Assembly (NCBI GenBank): GCA_025765615.1
Contig: JAIVFJ010000009.1
Location: 186,001-250,000, forward strand
Length of the DNA: 64,000 nt
DNA from: Zopfochytrium polystomum
Taxonomy: Eukaryota; Chytridiomycota; Chytridiomycetes; Chytridiales; Chytridiaceae
Direction: 5' to 3'
Shown here: positions 39,752-52,600 of the stretch, piece by piece
Position numbering within the stretch: the stretch's first letter is position 1
Layout of the letters: the number at the start of each line of letters is the position of its first letter
The notes under the pieces: generated by a model
Databases searched by the model: none
Seen by the model: only the letters and a program-made list of their open reading frames with translations
Told to the model about the DNA's origin: nothing
Translations under genes and position numbers: made by a program

Positions 39752-42188
39752 ATGCCCAAGAGCAGAGACACTTACAGACGACTCGAAGAAGGGGACACGG
39801 AGGGCGTGATCCGAACGAAGTTTGAGAGCCTTCACGGCCTAGACGACAGTACAGATGACTCGCGGAGAACCTCGCTTCAAAGCAAACGTGGGTGTGACGG
39901 AAGCCTCGCTCCAGGGCTGGTGCTAATCAACTATTGCAGACGACTCGTTCGCGTCCATTATCGGCGGCGACTTGGGCCTCGCGGGGAAAGCCTCAGCAGC
40001 GCGCAAACAAACTCACTCCACTCTGAGTATGTGTTTCGCGCTTCGTGTTTGGTCATCTCGACGTAGTGTAGCCTGACTTTTGGGGCCAATCCGCACAGCC
40101 AGCAAACTACTATACAACTACGTCAAATCGCGCGGTGAAGAATGGAAGCCGTCGAGCGGAACATCACATTGTGGGCAAAGACTGGCGGACTCTTACGAAA
40201 GCGCGATTCTGTACGGTCTGGCGGCATCACTGCTCCGGTAAGATGACTTTTTGAGGTCGCGCAACACCTTCCCAGTCGCCACTCTCCTTACAATACCGTC
40301 CGTGAACCCTGTACACGAAGTTACGGTGCGCCCATATACCGAGTCGAGAGGCGCGTACTCGACGCTGCAATTGGCGTGGGGTTGACCACCTCTGTCATGT
40401 GCCAGCCAAACCAAATGCTGATCACTTTTGGTGAAGGAACGCTCCAACATCCTACTCGCACCTTCTTCACCAAGATCCCCGCGTCCATGAATATGGGAAA
40501 GCTCCAAGAAGTCGACGAAATTGCGCGGCGGTGCTGCCGTCTCGTGAGACTGCGAAGTGTGGGCGAAACCACCTCCAAACAAGTCAGTCACCCGGCTGAG
40601 TTCCCACTGGAGGTTGAAATCGAAGGAACTGAGGAAACGAGACGATCAGAAGAACCAAATGGTGGTGCAGATGACGCAGCCGTGTATGGCAGGCAACCGG
40701 CGGAACCGCCGCACCGGCTGTCGACAAAATCACCCACTTTGGACGCTTGGGACGAGGAGTCTGTGACGGGTGAGAGTCCCAGTCAGGGAACAGCGAAACC
40801 TCGCACGGAGCAGCACCGACCTTCCAGCGGACACAAAAGGCTGCACGCGGGCGACAGCCTCACCTCGGCAAAGGAGCTACCGCGCCAGGGGTCGAACGGC
40901 GGCGACCCGCCGTCGCGTCCGGCCCATATCGACGACGAAATCACGTCGATCCTGCACACCCTCGACGAAGTCATCACACGTCCGCCGCACCACCCGATCC
41001 TCCGCGGCATCCTGACGAACGCCGTGTCGGCGACGTGCATCTGCATGCTGAGCTTCTACGGCACGCCCGGCGACGCGCTGTGCGCGCTGGTCATTGGCGC
41101 GCTGGCCGGCGCCATGATCCAGATCGGCGACCGCGTCAGCTCCCAGGGCGTCGCGGAGCTGCTGGTGGCCCTGGTCGTGTCGGCCTGCGCCCGCATCGCG
41201 GAGAGGCTGTGGCCGGGGAACTGGCCGCTGGTGTTTGCCCCGGGACAGGCGGCGTACGCGAACGAAACGGCGCCTGCGTCCGTGTGGGCGACGGTACCCT
41301 TTATGACCGCGAACGCGACGGAGACCGGCGCGGGATCGGTCGGGCAAGCCGCGTGGTACGACGGGATCCACGTTTGTCACAACTCGTTTGTGGTGGGTTG
41401 CATGGTGCAACTGCTGCCGGGCCTTCAGATCACTCTTGGCATGCTCGAGCTGTCTTCTTCGCCAGTGTCGGGCTCTGTTCGCATGTTTCAAAGCTTTATT
41501 CGCAGTCTCAAGCTCGGCTACGGAATCAATATGGGGTCGAAGCTCGGCGTTTGGATACTGGAGACTTTGCTGGACGTTGACCGAGCCGAATGGGCACTGC
41601 TCCAGGACGGGCTGGGTCCTCAGTGCCCTCAGCTCCCCACCTCGACGAGTTTACTTACGGACCTTTCCTCGTTGTGGCGGATTGCATTTTTTGTCCCACT
41701 TCACGTCTCTCAGTTGATCCAGTTCAGGTCAAACAGAAAGCAGTGGGTGCCGATGACGGTGGCGTCCCTGTCGTGTTTCGTGACCTTCTACCTTGCGCGC
41801 ATGGAGTTTTCGCCAGACATCGCTTCTGCAGCTGCAGCTTTTGTCCTGGCTATTGTTGCCAACATGTGGGCACTGAGCAAAAACGACGTCGCCATTGCCT
41901 CAATAGTAGCTGGTATGTACTCTTTCGACTTGATTCGGCAATTCAAGTTAATTTTTTTTGTTTTCTCTTTGGATGCGCACAGGCGTCTCCTGGCTTGTAC
42001 CGGGACAACTGGCAGTCCGGAGCGCGACGCAAGCTTTGGCGTTCGATACTGCGGCTTCGAGCGGAGGCACAACGTTTGGTATTGGAATGATTCTAAGGGC
42101 GATGGCCATCGCCATCGGCATATACATGGCCAATATCGCTGTCCACCCGATAAGCTCAAACTTCGAGGACAAGATATTGACCATTTGA
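39752..42188 (+). CDS. ThrE/Prm10-family membrane protein (DUF1212 type)
   Basis: This family includes bacterial threonine/serine exporters and the fungal pheromone-regulated protein Prm10; fungal function is not settled. The N-terminal half has the conserved domain start SYESAILYGLAASLLRSYGA with PIYRVERRVLDAAIGVGL and MCQPNQMLITFGEG. A Ser/Glu-rich hydrophilic insert of about 130 residues splits this domain from DEITSILHTLDEVITRPPHH. About ten hydrophobic segments follow, including LCALVIGALAGAMIQIGDRV and FVVGCMVQLLPGLQITLGML; the latter is typical of the family (LxPG). A final intron (about 41913-41981) leads to VSWLVPGQLAVRS and the end at 42186-42188. The cytosolic start is acidic and Ser-rich. 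The 41.0-41.4 kb stretch is very GC-rich. Confidence 0.88.
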
Positions 42189-43524
42189 AAACTTAGCATA
42201 GAACTCGTGAAAATGCCGTGTCTATGAATGGGAAAGTGCAATCACAGTATATTAAAAAATAATCGACTGTCGCAACGCAAACTCCTTCTCAGCGTCTCAG
42301 TCACCACCTCGGAGGCGAACACCGGACGCACTCATTCTTACAGTCCAGCGGGCGCCCGCCGACGCCACCAATGCTGTGATCCTCATTTTTCGCCCACATA
42401 CATCCAGCACATTTCCGGCTTGAGCTTCTGCTGCTTGTTTCGACAAAGCTCGACCGCCTCTCGGCAGCGGCACGAGCAACGACGGCCGCGACCATTGCGA
42501 GTGTCAACAAGTTGATCACAGTTTGTCGGTATCGATCATTGTAACAGATTCGTCCTCGTTCCCAAAGCGACTTTCATGGTCGTGAGCTGCGGCTAATTCC
42601 AGTTGAAATGCGAGATGTTGACAATGAGCTCCTAAGTGCTCACCAGCTCTCTGCATTCCTTCCAGCCTGGTGGATTTTCCCATGGGTCGCTTGCACCAAG
42701 GCGTTTGTTCTGTTGGCTCTGCTGAACAACTTTATACCCTCGTGACAAAGGTAACAGCACGCTTTGACTTAAACTGTGGAGTAGATCTGCTGATGCCGTT
42801 TCCCACTACACCGTCCTTGACGAGCCTTGACAGAGCGAGCTCTGAGTGAATGCCAACCATGTACTTCGTGTTGGTATAATCCTCAATACGCTGAATCCGC
42901 TCCCGGGGTGACTGTGTAGTCCCGAGTATCTTCCGCTTCTGACTTACACTTGTCGATGTAAATGTCGCATATGTCAGAGCAGCGGAGCTGATCTGCAAAC
43001 CTCCTGATTGTGACCTTCCACGGGAGAGTTGTAAATTGGTGTGAACTTGCTTGCACAAGCTCGATGGACGTAACGTCAAATGCACAGAGGATCGACTTGT
43101 AGGGTTCCACGTTGGCCACCTTGCAAAAGTGGGCTGCGAACCCAGTGCCAGGGATATCTCCCTCATGTGTTGCAACTAGACCGGGTCACTGACTGCAGAG
43201 CTGCAGGTTAGAGTGCTCGGTACACGCTCTTGCACAGCTTCCGCCCTGCATTTGCTGCGCCCTGCTCTGGGCGTAGACTGCCGCGATCATCCTTGCTTGG
43301 GTCAGTCGGCACTGCCGTCGTGGCATGCTCTCACGCCCGAGTGGAACAGCTGCAAATTCTCGCCCGCTGCGCCGGTCATTCTGTCCGAACGTTGTGAGTC
43401 CAACATCACTTATTGCAAACTTTCTAATAACACTTATGTAAAAAATATTTAGAATTTGTGTGTTTTTTGTGTGTTTCCCATCTCCGGACAACAAGTCCGA
43501 ACGTCGTCGTCACTCCGGAGGAAG
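42189..43524. other. Mostly unassigned; possible minus-strand coding fragments
   Basis: No confident gene is seen. On the minus strand a frame at 43119-42883 reads MANVEPYKSILCAFDVTSIE and later DQLRCSDICDIYIDKC, and contains a donor-like GTAAGT after the last Cys. Another minus frame near 42480-42395 has Cys-rich residues (CREAVELCRNKQQKLKPEMC). These could be exons of one or two small genes, but I could not build a phased model or recognise a family. Confidence 0.25.
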
Positions 43525-44879
43525 ATGGGCATCGAGGAACTTCCCTTCGGTCCACGCCCCGCCGATGCCAACCACCACCACGGCGACGACGAAGGCGGCG
43601 GCGGCGAGCGCGTCGCCATCCCAGACGCCCCTCGATCCATCCCACGCGCCGTCTGCCCAGCGTGCGGCGAATCTTCGTCCATCCACAAACGACTGCGGCA
43701 CTGCTCGCGCTGCTACACGGTCGCCTACTGCAACCCCACATGCCAAAAATCGCACTGGCGCACGCACAAGCCCGACTGCAACCCGCGCGTCCCGCTCACC
43801 ATGCATAACCTCGCCGTCACGCTGGCTGGCCTGCAAGACTTGGCGCGCTCCATGAACTGGTACCGCCACAACCCCGCCATCTTTTACAGATGGGCAAACG
43901 TCCGCTCCACCACGACGGACGAGACGTCTGGCGTGACGGCCGTGTCGCTCGCCGGGGACCGGATGTCGCAACCGCCAGACCCCGCGCAGCTTGTGAAAGC
44001 GCGGAAAGGATCGCCGCAGTGGATGGCCGAGTTCAAGAGGGCGGTGCGCCTCCAGAAGCGCATGATGATGGACGACTCGCACGAAGTGGCTATGGCTTGT
44101 GCGACCATCTGCGCCGTCCACGAGCTCGCAACGGCGTACCGCACGAAACACTTTACAAGCCCTGGCGCGAACGCCGGCGCTGCCTCTGCTGCCGACGTGG
44201 AGCCGGTTCCTGTTGAGCTGTTTTGGCGGAGCAACTCGAGAATCATTGATTACGGGGTCGCTCTGGGCGAGTTTAAGGCTGACGATCTGCTGTATTACAA
44301 TTATTCCGCGTGCAGTGGCGACGGTCCCACTCGGCCTGGAAACCACCAACGGCATGCATGGATCTACTTTCGACTGACGTTGGGGACGAGATCATCGTCG
44401 ACTACACTGCTTTCCGGTTTGGCTTTGGCCTCGGATTTGACACCCGCGGATACCTGCCCCCGTCACTGGCCCAATCGCTCGGGATTCCGAACGTTCCCAC
44501 TACCAAGGTGGGGGATATGCAAGGTCTCTTTGCGTACATGGGGGTGTTTGAATGGAACAAGCATGAGCGTGACGCCTCCAAGATGGGCCAGCTGTTTGAC
44601 ATGAACTTCATGTTTCCCGTGGAGAAGCTGATCAAGAAGAAATCTCTAGCGCAGATTGGCCATTGCGAAGTGACGCTGTTGCTTCGTCAGCTGGTGCGGG
44701 AACTGCTTGCAGCGACGGAAGGAAAGTCTTTGAAGGAATCGACGGTTAAGGCTGAGACCGAGTTGGCGGCAACCATGATGGATTTCGTTGGGTTCAATCT
44801 AGTGGATGTGATTGAAAATACGTGCAGGAACAAGCTTTTTCCGAAAGAACCAAGGACGGCGGTATCAGACGTTGTGTGA
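43525..44879 (+). CDS. MYND-type zinc finger protein, with a frame break
   Basis: The ATG at 43525 opens MGIEELPFGPRP, and a MYND zinc finger follows at about residues 53-91 with the spacing CPAC...CSRCYTVAYC...CQKSHWRTHKPDC. MYND fingers bind proline-rich peptides and often sit in transcriptional or methyltransferase proteins. No SET domain is visible. The rest reads as a helical body (AEFKRAVRLQKRMMMDDSHE) and then DVGDEIIVDYTAFRFGFG and EVTLLLRQLVRELLAATEG to the stop TGA at 44877-44879. The first part and the last part are in different frames. The switch lies between about 44320 and 44390 and I found no GT/AG intron that joins them in phase without dropping a coherent stretch. It could be a sequence error, a disabled gene or an unusual intron. 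The 5' half is much more GC-rich than the 3' half. Confidence 0.7.
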
Positions 44880-45152
44880 GCGGAGAGGGTCTCTTTCTGC
44901 AGTTGCCTTACCCGGCGAAAATATGTGAAATGTCTTTCTGCCTCTTAGTCTATTGCATTTCGCTTACTTGAAGTCTATCACGAGGTTTTTGCAATCATGT
45001 TGCATTCATGCGCCGTTTTATATATTCGCCCTGACCAGAAATGCACGAAACAAAAACATCATTGATCCAAAAAGTGCACTGGATCAAAACCCACCCCGGA
45101 TAAGTTGGCCACTTCATGTTTCATTGGGAATGATTTTCCCTCCAGCGGAAGG

Positions 45153-46272
45153 TCAAAGTCTAAGAGATTGAAGAAGCTGCAACACTTTCTTCGACCGTGA
45201 TTCACCGGAATTGGCATTGGACCCTCCGCGAGAGAGGACTTCTGTTACCCAATTTGGGTCAGTTAGCAGTGACACATCCTCAATATTTGCCATTGGATGC
45301 CAAGGAGGCAGCTTTGGAATGCACTGTTCCAGTCATTACCATGGTAAAGCGTTTTCTTCATCACTTACCGACTTCACTGACGCGTAGTCTTGTTCCATCT
45401 CTCTGTAATCTCTGATGACGAACGACTCCTCGAATTGGTGAAACAATCGGGTATCTCGCACGCGGAATAGGACGCCGTCGACGCGGACAAAGAGTCTCAT
45501 GAGAACGAAAAAAAATGTAGGCATGACCCTCTGAAATAATTTCAGAGTTACGATACTGCGTCGAAGAACGAGAGACAACGGTGAAAACATACTATGCGCA
45601 GATTGAGAACGCTTGCACCGTTATCGGCAAGCTCGTCTTCGTAGAGGGACATTTCTTCGTAAAACAGAATCTCGTCCTGGCGCTTGAGGACGTCCATATC
45701 AATACCAACGGAAGTGTCGTCGAAGGGTGCACTGATCCCCACCGACCCTTTGTAGTCTGTAGAGAAGGTCCAATCGTACGGTTTCGCCATCTTGTCAATA
45801 TCGCCTTTACTAGTGTTTGTTTCGAGTCAATGGACTGTGATCAGTAACAGTTTCAACTGTGTTGGGCAACTATTACCTCCTGTTCCACGTCTCGGCGTGT
45901 GCAACTTTCACTAGGCCTTCAAGTTCGTCCTGTTTCCTCCCTACGCACTCCAGGGCATCTTCAGCGTTGAAAACAATCGACACCGCCGATGCATCGTGCG
46001 ATAGTGTCAGTGAGTTCTCCCCAAAGAACATGTCTGGGGGAGGGATTGGAATTCGAGCGCGCAAGCTGAAATGGGGGTGAATCGAATGAATAAGAACGGT
46101 TGGGCTGGCGCAAAAAGTGTGAAAAAAGTGTACCGCTCGAGATCGGATGCACCGGATATGGGACCTTGCGCGATGTGATGGTCCAGCCTCCGATTCGGAT
46201 GCCACGAGTAATCGAACCCGCTGTGAAGGTCGGCGCGTCGCCGAAGAGTTCGTGGTGATGCAAGGCGGCCAT
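45153..46272 (-). CDS. TIP41: TIP41-like protein (TOR/PP2A regulator)
   Basis: Tip41 binds PP2A-type phosphatases and, in yeast, antagonises TOR signalling through Tap42. Exon 1 begins at 46272 (MAALHHHELFGDAP) and runs GIRIGGWTITSRKVPYPVHP. Exon 2 has RIPIPPPDMFFGENSLTLSH and FNAEDALECV...KVAHAETW. Exon 3 has AKPYDWTFSTDYKGSVG, LKRQDEILFYEEMSLYEDEL and ADNGASVLNL. Exon 4 has VRVMPTFFFVLMRLFVRVDG, VLFRVRDTRLFHQF and VIRDYREME. The last exon, joined in phase (VKS|CIPKLPPWHP), ends TDPNWV...LLQSLRL with TGA at 45153-45155. All family blocks are present in order. It is convergent with the MYND gene and divergent from the next large gene. Confidence 0.94.
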
Positions 46273-46652
46273 CGCTATGGTGAAGATTGACAAGGTCACG
46301 GGGTGAAGGTGTCTTGTGGCACAGCGCGCTGAATCAATGCATTTCGCAAGCAACCTCCAATAACGGGGCCGGCCGAAAGGGCGAGGAGGGTTGTGCGACA
46401 CTGGACTTCTCCGTGAGAGATTGTGTAAGATTCGAAACACTGGCTGGTGTGTTGCTGAGGAGAGTAGTGTCAGTGGAGTCGGAGATTTCCCGCTCAGCCG
46501 CCAAAAAAGGAGACTTTCAATCTCTGGCCGAAAACCGCACTGTACAGGGAACCGCATCGGGATCTGGCAACCACAACGCAATCGCAAGACGGCAGCGACG
46601 CAATCGCAGCCCACCTCAGCCGAACTCATCGTCGCGCAAACCCGCAACCACC
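46273..46652. promoter_or_regulatory. Divergent intergenic region TIP41 / large protein
   Basis: This 380-nt gap between two divergent genes should hold both promoters. The plus-strand frame extends upstream of 46653, so the downstream start could be earlier. I see no TATA box. Confidence 0.35.
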
Positions 46653-49600
46653 ATGGACATGAAGAACAGACTGGAAGAAAATCAGGCATCTCATGAAAAT
46701 ATCCAATCGGCAGGACGGGCGGTTGTGGTCGTCCCTGCATGCTCGCTTTGGCACCCCAGGCTCGCTGCAGTGGCGGACGAGCTCTTTTCCATCGCGATAG
46801 CTTCCCAGGATGCAGTGGCTCAAAAACTCGATCACGAACCACATCGGGCGATTGGAATTGACGGCCACAATCGGACGGTTGGCGTGGGTTTCCTGCCATC
46901 TCTTGAACCGCAAGCAGGGCCAGTTCGTGCAGGTCCAATCCGAGGACAAGAGCACGATCCGGATGAATGGGTCTTTGCCTGCATCGCCCCATCAGCTGCA
47001 TACTTGGACCCAGCAATGCCTACTTTATCTTCGAAATCGCAGCAGGCACCCTTCGCTGTGGAGGGGAATTCAGACGGATTTGCCTTGAGTCACTCTGAGC
47101 GCCGGTTGCTGTCTACAATACTGCCCTACATACTGACGCAGTTCGTCGCGCTTCCTTCTGCGTCCGCAATGGAAGCATTGCGCGCTGACCGCCTCCCAAA
47201 GAGTTCTGCGAAACAAGACAAGCGACGAAAATCGCGGGTGTCATTTTCGGACGGGACAACTCCGACTCCGATCGCGCGCCAAACGGGTTTGTCTTCCCGG
47301 CTTCAAGCTGCCCAAGCTGTGCTGGCCGCGTTGCAGTTTGCACTGTGTCTGGACGCTGCAGTGGCGGAGACAGGAAACGTAGAAATGGAAGAGGTCAACT
47401 CGACGGCGCCTGATGACATTCAAAAGTACCTGACGAGAGAACGGCGGAATCAATTACGTCTAGTTTGCTTCGTCTCCTTTGGTTTGTTGTGTCGGCGCTT
47501 GGAAGAGAGGTGAGTTGCGGATTGTTTGGTTTATCTGAGCCTTTGTCCCTAAGAGATTTTACAACTGCGGTTTGAAGCTCTTGGGCTTTCGATTTGTTCC
47601 GCCTGTCGGAATCTACGCAGGTTACGTCGGCATCCACTTTCCATGTGGCGGATTCATTCCAAGCAGTGTCTGTGCTCACGGAAACGTTCCTATGTTTTAT
47701 ATCCATGTCTTCTGTTTCGAGCAGCAATCTCCCAAAAGTGGGGCAAGTTTTATCGCCTGCGGCCAAGTCTTCGCAGACGCTCATGATGGCATGGACTGCG
47801 AGATGGGCCATGTTGGACGTTCTGCGCTGCCTTCGACAGCATATTGGCGGCTATTCCCAGCGACCGTATCTCATTCAAACCAGTTTTATTGAAAAACTTG
47901 CACGCCAGGTGTTGAAGATGCTAGGAAGACTGACGAAATGCGCCGCTTCTTCTGATTCTGAATGTCAAGAAGAATTGCTCAAGGTTGATCTTGATTAAAG
48001 CGACGATTGCTCATAAATTAAAATTAGGTCTATATGGCTATTTACCACGATTTCTGCTGCCTCACGTTGCTTACAGTGAAGTGGACTACAGTTTCCACGA
48101 ACTTTGAAAGGACACTTGGAGTTACAGATCTCTCTATGATGAGCAGTCCATTGATTCTTCTGCGGTATTCCGCCAACCCCATTTGGCGTTTGGGTATTCG
48201 GAGGCAAAGCCTTCGTAGTTCTGCCTCTATTATATGCCGATTCATTGCAGACCATCTGCGAAGAGTTCATGCTCTCTTCAACCCAATTGAGCTTGCTGAT
48301 ACTGCCGAGTGCCTGGATGACTACAACAGTCTGATGGCATGCTCGAAATTCCTGTCAGCGGTGTCCGATATTCTTCGTCAATCGTCGTCGAACAGGGACA
48401 ACCTCGACGAAGGGTTTCTGAATTTGGACGAGGCGTCAAGTCTGAAACTGGCGGACTGGTGCTTAACAGCAGGTGCAATCCGGGCTCCCGCACTGGCCCG
48501 GATGTTCCTCCTTCCGTTTATTGAACAGATAGCATCCAACTCGAAAAACCAGAAAAATTGCGGTCGAATTCTTAAGAGACTTTGCAGCGATAGTCTTATC
48601 CCGCGTGCCTATGAAGGTATTCACCATCAATTCCTGCCAGTAGCAACTGAATATTCAAGCAGATTCTGATCGGATGAGCCTTGCTCGCTGCATTGTCAAG
48701 TGGCTGATTCGAATGAGTTGCAGTCATTTCACAAAATGCGACACTACTGAATCCGAATTTTCTCGTCCTCAAAGATGTGAGATAGAGTTAAGACAGTTTT
48801 GCATTATGCAGCTTTGTGCAATAGACCACGGAAGTTTAGAGGTATTCAGTCGGCTTTGTTGAGCCATGCCTAACCACAGATTGGCTAGGCCTTCAACTGT
48901 TTGGTGTCCTTGCTGGACGATAGTGATGTCTCGATAAGAGATTCTACATCAGCTGCGTTAGCCACCCAGTGCTTGAACCATGAGCCTTTTCTAGTATCAC
49001 ACTGCAAAGAAGATGGAAAGACGCAAAGTAAGCGTGTTCGTCACCACAGCGATGGCGCTTGCACCGTTGAAGAAGAAGTCATCTTCTCATCAGAAGGCCG
49101 CGTGGTTTTGCTGGACTCCAGAAGAAACCCGTACAAGCTTCTTATTCAGTATCTTGGACAGTTCAGACAATCAGAACGGTATGATAAATGCCTTTGGCTC
49201 CTTTGGCACAAGCTCACTGTCTGCAGACATTGCATTGGAAACAACCGAGAGGCTAAAGCAGTCGGGCAATGGGCTTTCCACATTACTCTACATATTTTTG
49301 TCACCTGTCCGTTCCTTGCCGGAAGGGAGGCCATTTTGGGTAAATCAACCCTTCTTCCGCAGATACTAGATCCCAAGTTCAAATTTATAACGAAATTGGT
49401 GGCCGAGTTATTGAATATCTACCAGGAGCTGCAGACAAAGCGAACCAATCTGGCAAAAAGCTTTGATTCAAATTCAAAGTCGAAGCTGGATGGACTGCTT
49501 CGAATCACTCTTTGCATTTCCAAGATCTTAGCTGGCGTTCTGAGCGGGTCCATTTCTGACTTGTCTAATGAAATACCTCGAGCCCACCCTCGGGTTCTTC

Positions 49601-52600
49601 GGATTGCCGCACCACTTCTCTCCACCCTCCGAAATGACCCATCAATGTCCGTAAGACTGGAAGTGTTATCCGTCTGTGCGAAACTGGTTGGTTTGGACCA
49701 TTTTGCGGCAAACAGCAATCATGTTGAAATGCGCAAAGTCACCGACCTGGAAGGACTCACTTTAGTTTACAATGTGGTTCGCCAAGGTTCAGTATCCGGC
49801 TATAGCGATAGTCATAGCAACGCTCGAGTTGGAGACTTGGAACCGCGTGTTGTAAAGCTGCTCGGCTTGATTCTGGATTTTGGACGAAAATGGCATCTGG
49901 ACGCAGTTTATCCTCAAGTCTTGAAATTTGCTCATCCGGAAACATATTCTGATTCTTCGCAGAGTTGGCCAAATCGAGTTGCGAGGGCTCGGGAGAGAGA
50001 AGTTGGCGCCTTCACAACCGAGCTGCAAAGTTTGGAGCGGAATCCTTTTCGGCAAAGGATAACATCGATAGGAGGCGTTCGTCGTGCTCAAATGCTGAAA
50101 AGGCTGGAGAAAGAAGAGGCTGACGTGATGCAAGCATTTGAAGGGAAAAGGTCCTCTTCCATTCTCACCGTCAGACCGAACATGCACCAAATCAAACGCA
50201 GTCACACCAAAAGCCACTTTGACGACGAGCTGGACCCCGTCATAACAATACCAGCTGAAATACTTCACGAAGAAAGTATTAAAGTGAATGATCTAATGGC
50301 TAAGCACTCAAACGATGCAGAGATCTTCCGAGATTCCGCTCTACACTTCGAAGCTACTCTTGAATCAGCGACATCGTCTACAGCGAGAGTTGGGCGGCAG
50401 AAGAGTGGCGATTTCATTTTAAATCTCGATTCAAATGTACCTGGAGACGATGCATCGATCTCCTTCGACATTCTGGTGCGGGAGCAGCAGCATCAAGTTG
50501 AATTGATCGAAAGGCTTTCCGCGAAGATGGTTGAGCGCAGTCAAAGAACCTCTGCCTTTTCTCGTTCTCTAAATGAGGAAACAAGACGCACCCAACAGCT
50601 GAACTACTCAAAGATTCGCCCTAGGGGGCTTTCAGTGGACGCACAAGTGAGATACCGTCAGTACTCTATGGATCCGATGGAGAACAATTTTAGACAGGTT
50701 GATTCGCCGGCCTTAACTAATGGACTTCCAGACGGGATTCAATCAACTGACTCCATTGAAGCAGCACCTTTACATGGCGGGCAAACTGATTCACATGGAG
50801 GGTCTGACCCTGCGGACTACGTTTGGACGCCGATTGTATTCGATATGGATCAAGGTGCCACAATGTCGGGGATTCAAACGAAGCGAGCTACAGAATCCAA
50901 ACTTCCAAGCTTGCTCGCTGAAGAAATTCCTCGACATCCAGCTTTGGTTAACCTAACTCCACCTGAAGAAGGCTGTAACTCTCTCGTAGCTCGGCGGGAA
51001 GTTGAAGACGTGAGGAGGATAAAAAGTGTAGTGAATGCGGAAACTTCCATCACGCCGACGCGATTTGCTGTGCCTCAGACTGGCGTAGCTTTACCTGAAA
51101 GAGTTCGGTCGGGTCAGCTGGAGTCTCCAAAACTGTCCCGACCCGACGGAATGTCAGAAACTTCAACGAGCATACACTGCTTTGGCTTGAGGAACGCGGA
51201 TGACCTCGCGGCGACTGCAACACAAGAGTCCCCCGCACCAGTTGATCGAAGCACAGCTGCAGGCTCAAAAGCAAATTGCAGAAGTACGATGGATTTGAGT
51301 ACATCGGCTGCCTCACCGCCGCCCACAGCCGAGCGGCAAATTGAAGGTTTTCAGCCACCGTTGTCATCTGCTTCAAAGTTACAAATACCAGTCCTTGAGT
51401 CTGGTGTGTCCTACCCCGAGAACCAATCACATCATTTCCATAGGGAAGGAACGATGAGTCTCGACGAGCTTGATTGCAAAACGACACCGAAAATGGATCT
51501 AGATGCCTTTCTTGCTGGAATTCAAATGGCAACAGTCCCGGCAGTTCACTCGCGGGACCCTCGCTTCAATTTGAACATGAAGGAGACAACGGACTCCAGC
51601 AAGACCGTTACATCTCATGTTGATTCCCAATCCGCGTTTGTGACGCGTGAGTCCTCCAACTCCTTGTCTCGATAAACTGACTCTATTTGTAGCAATAAAA
51701 CCAATTCCTGGCGCAGCTTATACAAAATACACCGGAGCTTCGGCGTTCAATTGTAGTACCTCCTCCGACTCGTTAAGCGAAATAGCTAAGACACCCGGAT
51801 CACCGCACAGTTTCGTTTGGACTGAGGAGGCAACGTCTTACCGCGACGCGACGAGGACGGAACTTCATCCCGAGAGTCTTTTGGACGAGGCACCTCTGAT
51901 GGTGGGAACTTCAAATAAAAGGCGCCACTCGCCTGTCGAGGTGGACAAAGGCCAGGAGGCCCAACAATCGGAGGGTTTGAAATCGCTCGAAGACCACAAT
52001 CAACGCGCACCTGTTGGCGAGGCGGAACGCTTTGAAACAGAAGACGTCTCCTTTGGGAATGGACCATCTCAAGTTCTTTCACAGCTCCAATTAGGTGGGC
52101 CCTCGTCGACTTCTATAAACACGTCATCAGTGTCTGCAAGCTACATGCCCAGTCTCATCCGTCCACGCGTTCGATCCGCTCTTGAGCTCGTGCTCCGGCA
52201 CCTGGTCTTCTTTTCGGCTCCCAACAGCCGGCTTCAAAAATTTCAAACCCCAAATAATTCACCTAGTCGCCTTTCCAAGAACTTGACGACGTACCAACAG
52301 CACAGTGGTGTTAGTGACGAAGGCGGCAGCATTGATTACTTTGATCTCTACGGCTCAATTGGTCTCGCTTACGGAAAATTGGCTTTCGAGGTGCGGGCTG
52401 GGTCAGTTAGTCGGGAAGACTTTTCCCCAACAAATGAACGAGAGTACGACGAGCGAGTGAAATCGCGTCTTTCACGACGACCTGGTAGCTCCGTCTACTT
52501 AAAAGAGACAAGCGCAGAAGGCTTGGAGGCACTCCACCCAATGCTTCGAAATGTGTTCAAACTCGACATGTCGTTACTGACGGATTTTTGCCAAGAGCTC

